A stretch of DNA of 64,000 nucleotides from Scylla paramamosain (GCF_035594125.1 NC_087158.1:6250501-6314500); one strand, 5' to 3'; shown: positions 21,760-37,000, numbered from the stretch's first letter. The notes: generated by a model from the letters alone, not told the origin. Made by a program: numbers and translations.

Positions 21760-24700
21760 AAAGCACTCTATATTGGGAAGGAAAAGGACATTACGAGAAA
21801 CGTGTATAATGAGTGTTTTATAGTTTCACAAGAACCACAAGGCAAAAAACGCAAAAACTCGTTTATATAGAGAAGTTTCTTACATACCAAAACGCTAAAA
21901 CTCATGAATAACACTTTTGATTGAAAAAAAGAACTACCTTACCAAATGTGTGTATTTTGAGTGTTTTTCACATTCTTAGTTACGAAAATCCCAAATTACA
22001 TGCGAAACTAGCTTTATGTGGGAAAAAAATGACATTACCAGAAAAGTGTCTTTTGAGTTTTTTTGAGCGTTATATGCAACAAAACACTAAAAAGCAGAAG
22101 AATCACATTACACTGGAATAAAACCAACTTTTACGAAGAACTTACATTTAAGTGTTTTTTAACTCCTTACATACCAAAACGCTAAACGCATGCAAAACAA
22201 CCTTTATGGAGAAACATAATAACATTACCAAAAACATATATTTTGAGTGTTTTTGATCATGTTACCTATAAAATCGCTTAAATACATGCAAAGAACCCTA
22301 TGTTTGTGAAACGAAAGGACATTCCGAAAATCGTGTATTATGAGTATTTTTAAGTTTCTTAAGTACCAAAAATCTAAAACCCACAAATAACACTCTTTAT
22401 AAAGAAAACAAATAATAAAAAAAATAGATTTTTTTTTCTTATTCATCTTTATAGGTACCGAGATGCCAAAAATCTGAGAAAATTCAGGGATATTATGTGA
22501 AAAAAAACATAAAAAAAATAATTTTAGCTTTTTTCCGGAGTTATGTACGAAACCCGGAAGTGCATGCAAAACCACCTATATGGGGAAATTACACGAATTT
22601 ACAAGCAACGTGTCTTTGGGTGTTTTCAGCAATTTCAACAATATTACTGAAAACGTGTCTTTTCAGTTTTAGCGTAGAACGCTAAAACGGATGGAAACCA
22701 ACCAATATGAAGAAATAGAATAACATTACAAAAAAGTTGTGTTTTTGAGCTTGTTACCTACAAAAAACGCAAAAATGAATGCAAAGCAGTCTATATTGGG
22801 AAACAAAAGGATATTACAAGAAAATTGTATAATGAATGTTTTAATAGTTTTCAAGAACCATAAGGTAAAAAACGCAAAAACTCGTGTATATGGAGATTTT
22901 TCTTAGATACCAAAATGCTGAAATTCATGAATAACACTCTTAATTGAGAAACAGAACAACCTTACCAAATGCGTGTATTTTGAGTGTTTTTCACATTCTT
23001 AGTTACCAAAACCCGAAATTACATGCGAAACTAGCTTCATGCTGGAAATAAATGACATTACCAGAAAAAAAGTGTCTTTTGAATGTTTTTGAGCGTGTTA
23101 GGCAATAAAGCACAAAAAAGCAGGGCAATGACATTACATGGGAATAAAACCAACATTTACCAAGAACTTGTCTTTAAGTGTTTTCAGCTCCTTACATACT
23201 AAAACGCTAAAATGCATGCAAAACACCCTTTATTGAGAAACAAAATAACATTACGAAAAACATGAATTTTCAGTGCTTTTGATCTCTTACGTATAAAAAC
23301 GCTTAAATACATGCAAAGAACCCTATGTTTGGGAAACGAAAGGACATTACGTGAAACGTGTATTATGAGTGTTTTTAAGTTCCATGAGTACGAAAAGAGT
23401 TAAAACCCACAAATAACACTCTTTATAAAGAAAATAAATAAATTAATTAAAACGGATTTTTTTTGTTATTTATCTTTATAGGTACCGAGATGCCATAATT
23501 CTGGCAAATTTCAAGGAAATTATGTGAAAAAATAATATTATGAAAAAAGTTAATTTTAGCTTTTTTTTTTTTTTTCGGACTGTTATGTACCAAACCCTAA
23601 AGTGTATGCAAAGCCACCTACATGAGGAAATTAAACGACTTTACCAGATACCTGTCTCTTGAGTGTTTTTCAGCAAGTTAGGCACCAAAACGATAAATAA
23701 TATGGAAGTCACTCTTTATGGGAATCCAAAACAAAATTACTGAAAACGTGTTTTTTTAGTGTTTTACTTAGAAAAAAACATTAAAACGGATGCAAACCAA
23801 GTAATATGAAGAAATAGAATAATATTACTAAAAAGTTATATTTTGAGTGTTTTTGAGCTTGTTACCTACAGAAAACGCGAAAATAGTTGCAAAGCACTCT
23901 ATATTGGGAAAGATAAGGACATTACGAGAAACGTGTATAATGAGTGTTTTATAGTTTCACAAGAACCACAAGGCAAAATACGCAAAAACTCGTGTATATG
24001 GAGATGTTTCTTAGATACCAAAATGCTGAAATTCATGAAGAACAAATTCATGAAGAAGAATTGAGAAACAGAACAACCTTACCAAATGGGTGTATTTTGA
24101 ATCTTTTTAACATTCTTACCAAAACCCCAAATTGCATGCGAAACTAGCTTTGTGTGAAAAAAAATATTACCAGAAAAGTGTCTTGAGTTTTTTTGAGCGT
24201 GTTAGGCAATAAAGCACTAAAAAGCAGGGCAATCACATTACATGGGAATAAAACCAACTTTTACCAATAACTAGCCTTTAAGTGTTTTTAAGCTCCTTAT
24301 ATACGAAAACGCTAAAACGTATACAAAACAAGTATTTTGAGTCTTTTGTAAGATTGTTACGTAAAAAAACGCCTAAATGAATCGGAAATATGCTATTTGG
24401 GAAAAAATTAAAAGACATTACGAGAAAAGTGTATTATGAGTGTTTTTTTATTTTCTTGGTATCAAAAGGGTAAAACGCATGAAAAACACTTTATATGGAG
24501 AAACAGAACAATACTGCCAAAAAAAAAAAAACGTGCATTTTGAGTGTTATGACATTGTTAGTTACCAAAAAGCCAAAATTCATGCAAAGACCCATATATA
24601 GATATATGAGACGACTTTGAAAACGTATGAAAATACAATATATAGAGAAGCAGAATACACTAACCAAAAACGTGTATTTTGTGTTTTTTATTCATTTTTT

Positions 24701-24932
24701 TTGAGCTTATTATGTACAAAATCGTCTGTCATCAAACAAATCACCCTGCATATGGAAATAAAAAGGACATTACGAGAAATGTTTGTTGTGTTTTTTTTTT
24801 ATTACTTTCTTAAGTACCAAATCAGTACTTCAATAGTGCTCTGAAGAAAAAGAACAAACTTACCAAAAACGGGTAATTTTTTACATTGATAATTACCAAA
24901 ACGCCAACATGCATGTAAAGCAACCTATATGA
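21760..24932 (+). repeat. ~3.2-kb satellite segment, copy 1 of a long-range duplication
   Basis: This stretch aligns colinearly with 60420-63590 at an offset of about 38,660. Diagnostic variants are shared: GTGTCTTTGGGTGTTTTCAG with TTTTAGCGTAGAACGC (near 22608-22680 and 61268-61340), ACGAAAAACATGAATTTTCA, and the diverged block that follows. Sampled stretches look roughly 90-95% identical. Copy 1 stops abruptly at about 24932, where CAACCTATATGA joins GAAGTTTCTTACATACC of a B monomer. Confidence 0.88.
24331..24932 (+). repeat. Diverged, edge-like monomer block inside the array
   Basis: Monomers here (TTTTGAGTCTTTTGTAAGATTG; GAGTGTTATGACATTG; TTTTTTGAGCTTATTATG) keep the basic pattern but do not belong to types A-J. 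They reappear only at 62990-63590, whose copy runs on into still more diverged monomers at the window end. Monomers of this kind are usual at the margins of satellite arrays. Confidence 0.75.
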
Positions 24933-27900
24933 GAAGTTTCTTACATACCAAAATGCTGAAATGCAAGAATAACACTTTTAATTGAGAAACAGAGCTACCT
25001 TACCAAATGTGTGTATTTTGAGTGTTTTTCACATTCTTAGTTACGAAAATCCCAAATTACATGCGAAACTAGCTTTATGTGGGGAAAAAAAGATATTACC
25101 AGAAAAGTGTCTTTTGAGTGTTTTTGAGCGTGATATGCAACAAAGCACTAAAAAGCAGAACAATCATATGACATGGGAATAAACCAACTTTTACGAAGAA
25201 CTTGCCTTTAAGTGTTTTTTTAAACTCCTTACATACCAGAACGCTAAACCGCGTGCAAAACACCCTTTATGGGGAAACAGAGTAACATTACCAAAAACAT
25301 GTATTTTTAGTGTTTTTGATCATGTTATTTATAAAAACGCTTAAATACATGCAAAGAACTTTATGTTTGGGAAACGAAAGGACATTACGAGAAACATTTA
25401 TTATGAAAGTTTTTAAGTTCCTTATGTACCAAAAAAAAGCTAAAACCCACAAATAACACTCTTTATAGAAAAAAAAAATAATAATAATTTATTAATTAAT
25501 TTATTTTTTTTGTTATTCATCTTCATAGGTACTAAGATGCCAAAATACTGGCAATATTCTTTGGGAATAGAAAACAAAATTACTGAAAACGTGTGTTCTC
25601 GGTGTTTTACTCGTACGTAGAAAAACGCTAAAACGGATGCAAACTAACCAATATGAAGAAATAGAATAACTTTACCAAAAAGGTATATTTTGAGTGTTTC
25701 TTGAGCTTGTTACCTACAAAAAAGCCGAAAATGGATGCAAAGCACTCACTTTTGGGAAAGAAAAGGACATTACAAGAAACGTGTATAATGAGTGTCTTAT
25801 TATTTTCGGGCTGAAGAACTTGTGGTTCACAAGAACCACAAGGAAAAAATGCAAAAACTCTTGTATATAAAGAAGTTTCTTCGATACCAAAATTTCTGAA
25901 ACTCATGAATAACAATCTTAATTGAGAAAGAGAACAACATTACCAAATGCGTGTATTTTGAGTGTTTTTTCTCATTTTTAGTTAGCAAGACCCGAAATAG
26001 CATGCGAAACTAGCTTTATGTGGGAAAAAAATGACATTACCAGAAGTGTCTTTTGAGCGTTTTTGAGCTTGTTAGGCAATAAAGCACTAAAAAGCAGGGC
26101 AATAATATTATATTGGAATGAAACCAACTTGTTACCTACAAAAAAATAAAAAAAATGGATGTAAAGCACTCTATATTAGGAAACAAAAAGGACATTACGA
26201 GAAACGTGTATAATGAGTTTTTTATAGTTTTAAAAGAACCACAAAGCAATATACGCAAAAAATCGTGTATATAGAGAAATTTCTTACATACCAAAATAAT
26301 GAAATGCATGAATAACACTTTTAATGAATAAACAGAACTATCTTACCAAATTGTGTATTTTGAGTGTTTTTCACATTTTTAGTTACGAAAATGCCAAATT
26401 ACATGTGAAACTACCTTCATGTGGGGAAAAAAAATGACATAACCATTAGTGTTTTTGAGCGTGATATGCAATAAAGCACTAAAAAGCAGAATAATCACAT
26501 TACATGGGAATAAAACCAACTTTTACGAAGAACTTACATTTAAGTGTTTTTAACTCTTTACAGACCAAATCGCTAAAACGCATGCAAAACACCCTATATG
26601 GAGAAACAGAATAACATTACCAAAAACATGTATTTTGAGTGTTTTTTATCATGTAACCTATAAAAACGCTTAAATACATGTAAAGAACCCTATGTTTGTA
26701 TAACAAAAGGACATTACGAAAATCATGTATTATGAGTGTTTTTAAGTTCCTTAATTACCAAAAAGCTAAAACCCACAAATAACTCTTTATAGAGAGAAAA
26801 AAAAATTTTTTGTTATTCATCTTCATAGGTACCGAGAAGCCAAAATTCTGGCAAAATTCATGGAAATTTTGTAAAAATAATCATTATAAAAAAAATAATT
26901 TTAGGTTATTTCCGGAGTTATGTACAAACTCTGAAGTGCATGCAAATCCACCTATATGGGGAAATTACACGACTTTACCAGAAACCTGTCTTTTGAGTGT
27001 TTTTCAGCAATTTTAACAATATTACTTAAGACGTGTCTTTTCAGTGATTTACGTAGAAAAACGCTAAAACGGATGCAAACCAACCAATATGAAGAAATAG
27101 AATAACATTACCAAATAGATATATTTTGTATGTTTTTGAGCTTGTTACCTACAAAAAATGCGAAAAAGAATGGAAAGCACTCTTTATTGGGAAACAAAAG
27201 AACATTACGAGAAACGTGTATAATGAGTGTTTTATAGTTTGACAAGAACCACAAGGTGAAAAAGCAAAAACTCGTGTATATAGAGAAGTTTCTTACATAC
27301 CAAAATGCTGAAATGCATATAAAAATTCTGCCAAAATTCAGGGAATTTATGTGGAAAAAAGAACATCACCAAAAAAAGTTAATTATAGCTTTTGTTCGGA
27401 TTGTTATGTACCAAACCCTAAAGTGCATGCAAAGCCACCTATATAGGGAAGTTAAATGACTTTACTAGTAACCTGTCTTTTCAGTGTTTTTCAGCATATT
27501 AGGCACCAAAACGATAAATAATATGGAAGTCAGTCAATATGTGAATCCAAAACAAAATTACTGAAAACGTTTCTTTTCAGTGTTTTACGTAGGAAAACGC
27601 TAAAGCGGATGCAAACAAACCTATATGAAGAAATAGAATAACATTACTAAAAAGATATATTTTGAGTGTTTTTGAGCTTGTTTCCTACAAAAAAATGAAA
27701 AAAAATGGATGTAAAGCACTCTATATGAGGAAACTAAATGACATTACGAGAAACGTGTATAATGAGTGTTTTATAGTTTTTAAAAAGAACCACAAGGCAA
27801 TAAACGAAAAAAATCGTGTATATAGAGAAATTTCTTACATACCAAAATGATGAAATGCATGAATAACACTTTTAATCGATAAACAGAACTACCTTACCAA

Positions 27901-30900
27901 ATTGTGTATTTTGAGTGTTTTTCACATTCTTAGTTACGAAAATGCCAAATTCCCAAACCTTGATGTTGGGAAAAAAAATGACATTACAAAAAAAAGTGTC
28001 TTTTTAGTGTTTTTGAGCGTGATATGCAACAAAGCACTAAAAAGCAGAACAATTACATTACATGGGAATAAAACCAACTTTTACGAAGAACTTGCCTTTA
28101 AGTGTTTTTTTTTAACTCCTTACATACCAAATCGCTAAAACGCATGCAAAACACCCTATATGGAGAAACAGAATAACATTACCAAAAACATGTATTTTGA
28201 GTGTTTTTGATCATGTAACCTATAAAAACGCTTAAATACATGTAAAGAACCCTATGTTTGTATAACAAAAGGACATTACGAAAATCATGTATTATGAGTG
28301 TTTTTAAGTTCCTTAATTACCAAAAAGCTAAAACCCACAATTAACTCTTAATAGAGAGAAAAAAAAAATTCTTTTTCTGTTATTCATCTTCATAGGTACT
28401 GAGATGCCAAAATTCTGGCAAAATTCATGGAAATTTTGAAAAAAAAATCAATATAAAAAAAAAATAATTTTAGCTTTTTTCCGGAGTTATGTACAATCTC
28501 TAAAGTGCATGCAAATCCACCTATATGGGGAAATTACACGACTTTAATAGAAACCTGTCTTTTGAGTGTTTTTCATAAATTTGAACAATATTACTTAAAA
28601 CGTGTCTTTTCAATGATTTACGTAGAAAAACGCTAAAACGGATGCAAAGCAACCAATATGAAGAAATAGAATAACATTACCAAAAAGATATATTTTGATG
28701 TGTTTTTGAGCTTGTTACCTAGAAAAATGCAAAATTGGATAGAAAGCACTTTATATTGGCAAAGAAAAGAACCTTACGAGAAACGTGTATGAGTGTTTTA
28801 TAGTTTGACAAGAACCACAAGGTAAAAAACTCAAAAACTCGTGTACATACGAAAAAGCTGAAACTCATGAATAACACTATTATTTTTGAAACAGAAATAC
28901 CTTACCAAATGTGTGTATTAGAAAAGTTTCTTACATACCAAAATGCTGAAACTGATGAATAACACTTTTAATAAAAAAATAGAACAACCTTACTAATTGT
29001 CTGTGTTTGGATTTTTTTTTTCACATTCTTAGTTACCAAAACCCCAAATTCCATGCAAAACTAGCTTTATATGGGGAAAAAAGTGATATTACCAGAAAAG
29101 TGTCTTTTGAGTGTTTTTGAGCGTGTTAGGCAATAAAGCACTAAAAAGCAGGGCAATCACAATACATGGGAAAAAAAAACAATTTTTACCAAGAACTTCC
29201 CTTTAAGTGTTTTTGAGCTCATTACATACCAAAACACTAAAACGCATGCAAAACACCTTTTATGGAGAAAAAGAATAAAATTACCAAAAACATATATTTT
29301 GAGGGTTTTTGATCATGTTATCTATAAAATCGCTTAAATACATGCAAAGAACCTTATGTTTGCGAAACGAAAGGACATTACGAGAATTGTGTATTATAAG
29401 TGTTTTTAAGTTCCTTAAGTACCAAAAAGCTAAAACCCTCGAATAACACTCTTTATTTAGAAAAAAAAGTAAGAAAATAAAAACAATAGGATTTCTTTTT
29501 TTTTTGTTATTCATCTTCATAGGTACCGAGATGCCAAAATTCTGGGAAAATTCAGGACTATTATATCATAAAACAAAAATGATCAAAAAACTTAATTTTA
29601 GCTTTTTTTTTGGGACTGTTATGTACCAAAACCTAAAGTGCATGGAAAGCCTCCAATATGAGAAAATTAAACGACCTTACCAGAAATCTATTTTTTGAGT
29701 GTTTTTCAGCATGTTAGGCACCAAAACGATAAATAATAAGGAACTCACTCTATATGAGAATCCAAAACAAAATTGCTGAAAACGTGTTTTTTCTTTGTTT
29801 TACGTAGAAAAACGCCAAAATGGATGCAAACCTACCAATATCAAGAAATAGAAAAAACATTACCAATAAGGTATATTTTGAGTGTTTTTGAGCTTGTTAC
29901 CTACAAAAAACGCAAAAATTAATGCAAAGCACTCTATATTAGAAAACAAAAGGACTTTGCAAAAAAAGTGTATAATGAGTTTTTATAGTTCAAAAGAACC
30001 AAAAGGCAAAAAACACAAAAACTCGTGTATATGGAGAAGGTTCCTAGATAACAAAATGCTGAAACTCGTGAATAACACTCTTAATTGAGAAGCAGAACTA
30101 AATGCGTGTATGTTGAGTGCTTTTTACATTCATAGTTACCGAAACCTAAAATTGCATGCGAAACCACCTTTATGTGAGAAAAAAATGATATTACCAGAAA
30201 AGTGTCTTTTAAGTGTTTTTGAGCGTGATAGGCAATAAAGCACTAAAAAGCAGGGCAATCATATTAGATTGGAATAACACCAATTTATACCAAAAACTTG
30301 CCTTTAAGTGTTTTTGAGCTCCTTATATACCATACCGCTAAAACGCATGCAAAACAAACTTTATGGAGAAACAGAATAACATTACCAAAAACATGTATTT
30401 TGAGTGTTTTTGATCATGTTATTTATAAAAACGCTTAAACATATACAAAGAACATTATGTTTGGGAAGCAAAAGGATATTAAGAGAAACGTGTATTATGA
30501 GTGTTTTTTTTAAGTTCCTTAAGTACCAAAAAGCTAAAACCCACAAATAACACTCTTTATTTAGAAAATAGAAAATATAAAATAAAAAAAATATATATTT
30601 TTTTTATTCATATTCACAGGTACCGAGATGCCAAAATTCTGGGAAAATTTAGGGCAATCATATGATAAAAAAATATTATCAAAAAAGTTAATTTCAGCTT
30701 TTTTTTTCGAACTGTTATATACCAAACACTAAAGTGCATTCAAAGACTCCTATATGAAGATATTAAACGACCTTACCAGAAATATGTGTTTTGAGTGTTT
30801 TATAGCATGTTAGGCACTAAAACAATAAATAATAAGGAACTCACTTTATATGGGAATCCAAAAAAAAGTTACTGAAAACGTGTCTTCTCAGTATTTTATG

Positions 30901-33269
30901 TAGAAAAACGCTAAATCAGATGCAAAGCAACCAATATCAAGAAATAGAAAAACGTTATTAAAAAGGTATATTTTGAGTGTTTTTGAGCTTGTTACCTACA
31001 AAAAACGCGAAAATTGATGCAAAGCACTCTATATTGGGAAAGAAAAGGACATTGCAAGAAAAGTGTATAATGAGTGTTTTATAGATCAAAAGAACCACGA
31101 GGCAAAAAACGCAAAATCTCGTGTATATGGAGAGGTTTCCTAAATAGAAAAATGCTAAAACTCATGTATAACACTCCTAATTGAGAAACAGAACAACCTT
31201 AATAAATGCGTGTATTTTGAGTGCTTTTCAACTTCTTAGTTACCAAAACCCCAAATTGCATGCGAAAATAGGTTTGTGGGAAAAAAAATGACTTTACCAG
31301 AAAAGTGTCTTTTAAGTGTTTTTGAGCGTGATAGGCAATAAAGCACTAAAAAGGAGGGCAATCACATTACATTAGAGGAAAACGAATTTTTACCAAGAAC
31401 TTGCCTTTAAGTGTTTTTGAGCTCTTTATATACCAAAACACTAAAACGCATGCAAAAACACTCTTTATGGTGAAACAGAATAACATTACCAAAAACATGT
31501 ATTTTGAGTGTTTTTGATCATGTTACCAATAAAAACGCTTAAATAAATGCAAAGAACACTATTTTTGGGAAACGAAAGGATATTACGAGAAACGTGTATT
31601 ATGAGTGTTTTTAAGTTCATTAATTACCAAAAAGCTAAAAGCCACAAATAACACTTTAAATGTAACACAATAAATAAATATAACACAATAAATATATAAA
31701 AAAATACAATGTTTATTTTCTTATGCATCTTCACAGGTACCGAAATGCGAAAATTCGGGCAAAATTCAGGAAATTATGTGAAATAAGAACATTATCAAAA
31801 AAGCTAAATTTAGCTTTTTTTTCCGGACTGTTATATACCAAACCCCTAAAGTGCATGCAGTGCCACCTATATGAGGAAATTAAACGTCTTTCCCAGAAAA
31901 CGGTCTTATGAGTGTTTTTCATCATGTTAGGAACCAACACGATAAATAACATGGAAATCAATCTATATGGGAATCCAAAACAGAATTACAAAAAACATGT
32001 CTTTTCGGTGTTTTACGTAGAAAAAAGCTAAAACGGATGCAAACCAACCAATATGAAGAAATAAAATAACATTACTAAAAAGGTATATTTTGAGTGTTTT
32101 TGAAATTGTTAACTACAAAAAACGCGAAAAAGGATGGAAAGCACTCTATATTGGGAAGCAAAAGGACATTACGAGAAACGTGTATAATGAGTGTTTTATA
32201 GTTTCACAAGGACTACAAGGCAAAAAAACGCAAAAAACTCGTGTATATAGAGAAGTTTCTTACATTGCAAAATGCTGAAACTCTGGAACAACACTCTTAA
32301 TTGAGAAACAGAACAATCTTACTAAATGAGTGTATTTTGAGTGCTTTTCACATCCTTAGTTAGCAAAACCCCAAATTGGATGGTAAACCAGCTTTATATA
32401 GGAAAAAAATGACATTACCAGAAAAATGTCTTTTGAATGTTTTTGAGCGTGTTAGACAATAAAGCACTAAAAAGCAGGGGAATCACATTACATTGGAATA
32501 AAACCAATTTTTAACAAGAACTTGCCTTTAAGTGTATTGGAGCTCCTTGTATACCAAAACACTAAAATGCATGCAAAATACACTTTACGGTGAAACAGAA
32601 TAACATTACCAAAAACATGTATTTTGAGTGTTTTTTATCATGTTACCAATAAAAAGGCTTAAATACATACAAAGAACCCTATTTTTGATAAATGAAAGGA
32701 CATTACAAGAAACGTGTATTATGAGTGTTTTTAAGTTCATTAAGTACGAAAAAGCTAAAAGCCACAAATTACACTCTTTATTGAGAAAAAAAATAGATAA
32801 ATTAAAAAATACGATTTTTTTTTCATTCTTAGTCATCTTCACAGGTAACACGGTGCCAAAATTCGGGCAAAGTTCAGGAAATTATATGAAATAAGAACAT
32901 TATCAAAAAAGTTATATTTAGCTTTTTTTTCGGACTGTTATGTACCAAACCCCTAAAGTGCATGGAAAGCCACCTATATGGAGAAATTAAACGTCTTTGC
33001 CAGAAAACTGTCTTATGAGTGTTTTTCAGCAGGTTAGGAAGCAATACGATAAAACCCAAGGAAGTCAATCTATACGGGAATCCAAAACAAAATTACTGAA
33101 AACGTGTCTTTTCGGTGTTTTACGTAGAAAACGCTAAAACGGATGGAAACCAACCAAAATGAAGAAATAGAATAACATTACCAAAAAGTTATATTTTGAG
33201 TGTTTTTAAAATTGTTACCTACAAAAAACGCGAAAATGGATAAAAAGCACTCTATATTGGGAAGCAAAA
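24933..33269 (+). repeat. Satellite domain, HORs with local variants
   Basis: A-type monomers stand at 25692, about 26125 (hybrid), 27128, 27663, 28694, 29880, 30974, 32090 and 33198. Variants include a G'-to-I fusion at about 25555 and a sub-type with GTTTGTATAACAAAAGG (near 26695 and 28255). There is also a doubled half-B monomer at about 28855-28985. The later part (from about 28.2 kb) is the first copy of a super-unit that ends with the inverted block at 33612. Confidence 0.88.
25819..25842. repeat. Perfect hairpin inside satellite monomer B, copy 2
   Basis: Same 10-bp stem (CTTGTGGTTC / GAACCACAAG) and ACAA loop as at 20832, again inside a B monomer with TTATTATTTTCGGGC just upstream. 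Confidence 0.9.
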
Positions 33270-33611
33270 GGCACCAAAAAGCATGTTGGGCACCAAAACG
33301 ATAAATAATATGAAAGTCACTCTATATGGAAATCCAAAACAAAATTACTGGAAACGTGTCTTTTAAAAGATTTACGTAGAAAAAACGCTAAAACGGATGC
33401 AAACCAACCAATATGAAGAAATAGAATAACTTTACCAGAAAAGTATATTCTGTGTGTTTTTGAGCTTGTTACATAAAAAGAAAAGCGAAAATGGATGCAA
33501 AGCACTCTATATAAGGAAAAAAAGGGACGAGAAAAGAAGAAAAAGAAGGGCAATCACATTTTATGGGAATAAAACCTACTTTAACGAAGAACTTGCCTTT
33601 TAGTGTTTTTG

Positions 33612-34061
33612 ACACGCATTTAGTAAGGTTGCTCTGTTTCTCAATTAAGAGTGTTATTCATGAGTTTCAGCATATTCACGAGTTTTTGCGTTTTTTGCCT
33701 TGTGGTTTTTTTGAACTATAAAACATTCCTTATACATTTTTCTCGCAATGTCCGTTTGTTTCTTAATATAGAGTGCTTTGTATCCATTTTCGCGTTTTTT
33801 TTTAGGTAACAAGCTCAATAACACTCAAAATATATATTTTTGCTAGTTTTTCTGCTTCTTGATATTGGTTGGTTTGTATCAGTTTTAGCGTATTTGTACG
33901 TAAAATACTGACAAGACACGTTTTCAGTAATTTTCTTTTGGATTCCCAGATAGAGTGAGTTCCTTATTATTTATCGTTTTGGTGCCTAACATGCTGAAAA
34001 ACACTCAAAAGACAGATTTCTGATAAGGTCTTTAATTTCCTCATATGGGAGGCTTTGCATG
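33612..34061 (-). repeat. Inverted satellite block 1
   Basis: Monomers B, A, J, I and part of H read on the minus strand inside a plus-strand array. The left join is GTGTTTTTGAC into ACGCATTTAGTAAGG; the right join is GGAGGCTTTGCATG into TCTTTTCAGTGTTTTTGAGC. The five blocks share both joins. In this copy the preceding B and C monomers are deleted and the end of B is shortened. Confidence 0.9.
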
Positions 34062-37000
34062 TCTTTTCAGTGTTTTTGAGCGTGTTACGCAATAAAGCAC
34101 TAAAAGCCAGGGCAATCACATTACATGGGAATAAAACCAAATTTTACCAAGAACTTGCCATTTTTGAGCTCCTTATATACCAAAACGCTAAAACGCATGC
34201 AAAATACATTTTCTGGAGAAACAGAATAACATTACCAAATACATGTATTTTGAGTGTTTTTGATTATATTATCTAAAAAAAACGCTTAAATACATGCAAA
34301 GAACCTTATGTTTGGGAAACGAAAGAACATTACGAGAAACGTGTATTATGAGTGATTTTTAAGTTCCTTCACTACCAAAAAAGCTAAAACCCACAAATAA
34401 CTCTCTTTAGAAAAAAAAATCATAAAAAAAAATATAAAGATAGGATTTTTTTTTTGTTATTCATCTTCATAGGTACCGAGATGCCAAAATTCTGTCAAAA
34501 TTCAGGGAATTTATGTGGAAAAAAGAACATAAAAGTTAATTAGTGCTTTTTTTCGGATTTTTATCTACCAAACCCTAAATTGCATGCAAAGCCACCTATA
34601 TATGGAAGTTAAACGACTTGACCAGTAACCTGTCTTTTCAGTTTTTCAGCATGTTAGGCACCAAAACGATAAATAATATGGAAGTCAGTCATTATGTGAA
34701 TCCAAAAGAAAATTACTGAAAACGTGTCTTTTCAGTGTTTTACGTAGAAAAACGCTAAAGAAATAGAATAACATTACCAAAAAGATATATTTTGAGTGTT
34801 TTTGAGCTTGTTACCTACAAAAAATGCAAAAATAGATGGAAAGCACTCTATATTGGGAAACAAAAGGACATTACGAGAAACGTGTATAATGAGTGTTTTA
34901 TAGTTTTAAAAGAACCACAAGGCAATAAACGGAAAAACTCGTGTATATAGAGAAATTTCTTACATACCAAAATGAATAAATGCATGAATAACACTTTTAA
35001 TAGATAAACAGAACTACCTCACCAAATTGTGTATTTTGAGTGTTTTTCACGTTCTTAGTTACGAAAATGCCAAATTACATACGAAACTAGCTTCATGTGG
35101 GAAAAAAAAAAGACATAAGTAGAAAAGTGTCTTTTGAGTGTTTTTGAGCGTGATATGCAACAAAGCACTAAAAAGCAGAACGATCACATTACATGGGAAT
35201 AAAACCAACTTTTACTAAGAATTTGCCTTTAAGTGTTTTTTAACCTCTTAGATACCAAACCGATAAAACGCATACAAAACAAACTTTATGAAGAAACAGA
35301 ATAACATTACCAAAATATGTATTTTGAGTGTTTTTGATCATGTTATCTATAAAAACGAGTAAGTACATGGAAAGAACATTATGTTTGGAAAACAAAAGGA
35401 CATTACGAGAAACGTGTATTATGAGTGATTTTTTAAAGTTCCTTATGTACCAAAAAGCTAAAACCCTCAAATAAAAAAAGAAAAAAGAAATATTTTATTT
35501 ATTTATTTTTTTTTTTGTTATTCATCTTCATAGGTACCGAGATGCCAAAATTCTGGAAAAATTCAGGGCCATTATGTGATAAAAGAATATTATCAAAAAA
35601 GTTAATTTCAGCTTTTTTTTTTCCGGATTGTTATGTACCAAACCTTAAAGTGCATGGAAAGCCTCCAATATGAAGAAATTAAACGACCTTACCAGAAAAC
35701 TGTGTTTTGAGTGTTTTTTTAGCATGTTAGGCACCAAAACGATAAATAATAAGGAACTCACTCTATATGGGAATCCAAAAGAAAGTTACTGAAAACGTGT
35801 CTTCTCAGTGTTTTACGTAGAAAAACGTTAAAACGGTTGGAAACTAACCAATATCAAGAAATAGAAAAACGTTACCAAAAAGATATATTTTTAGTGTTTT
35901 TGAGCTTTTTATCTACAAAAATCTTGAAAATTGATTCAAAGCACTCTATATTGGGAAACAAAAGGACATTGCAAGAAAAGTGTATAATGAGTGTTAGTTC
36001 AAAAGAACCACAAAGCAAAAAACACAAAAACTCTTGTATATGGAGAGATTTCCTAGATACCAAAATGCTGAAACTCATGAATAACACTCTTAATTGAGGA
36101 AGAGAACAACCTTTCTAAATGCGTGTATTTTGAGTGCTTTTCACATTCTTAGTTACCAAAACCCCAAATTGCATGCGAAACCACCTTTATGTGAGAAAAA
36201 AATGACATTACCAGAAAAGTTTTTTTGAGCATGATAGGCAATAAAGCACTAAAAAGCAGGGCAATCATATTACATTGTAATAACACCAATTTATACCAAA
36301 AACTTGCCTTTAATTTTTTTTTAGCTACTTATATACTCGTACAAAACTGCTAAAACGCATGGAAAACATACTTTATGGAGAAACAGAATAACATTACGAA
36401 AAACATGTATTTTGAGTGTTTTTGATCATGTTATCTATAAAAAAGTTTAAATACATGCAAAGAACATTATGTTTGGGAAACCAAAGGACATTACGAGAAA
36501 CGTGTATTATGAGTGTTTCTTAAGTTCCTTAAGTACCAAAAAGCTAAAACCCACAAATAACACTCTTTATTTAGAAAATAAAAAAATAAAAAAATAGGAT
36601 TTTTTTTTTTTTTTTTTTGGTATTCATCTTCATAAGTACCGAGGTGCCAAAATTCTGGGAAAATTCAGGCCAATCATATCATAAAACAATATTATCAAAA
36701 AAGTTAATTTCATCTTTTTTTTTTTCGGACTGTTATGTACCAAACCCTAAAATGGATGCAAAGCCTCCTATATGAGGAAATTAAACGATCTTAGTAGAAA
36801 TATGTATTTTGAGTGTTTTTTAGCATGTTAAGCACCAAAACGATAAATAATAAGGAAGTCACTCTATATGGGAATCCAAAACAAAGTTACTGAAAACGTG
36901 TCTTCTCAGTGTTTTACATAGAAAAACGCTAAATCGGATACAAAGCAACCAATATCAAGAAATTTAAAAACTTTACTAAATGGTATATTTTGAGTGTTTT

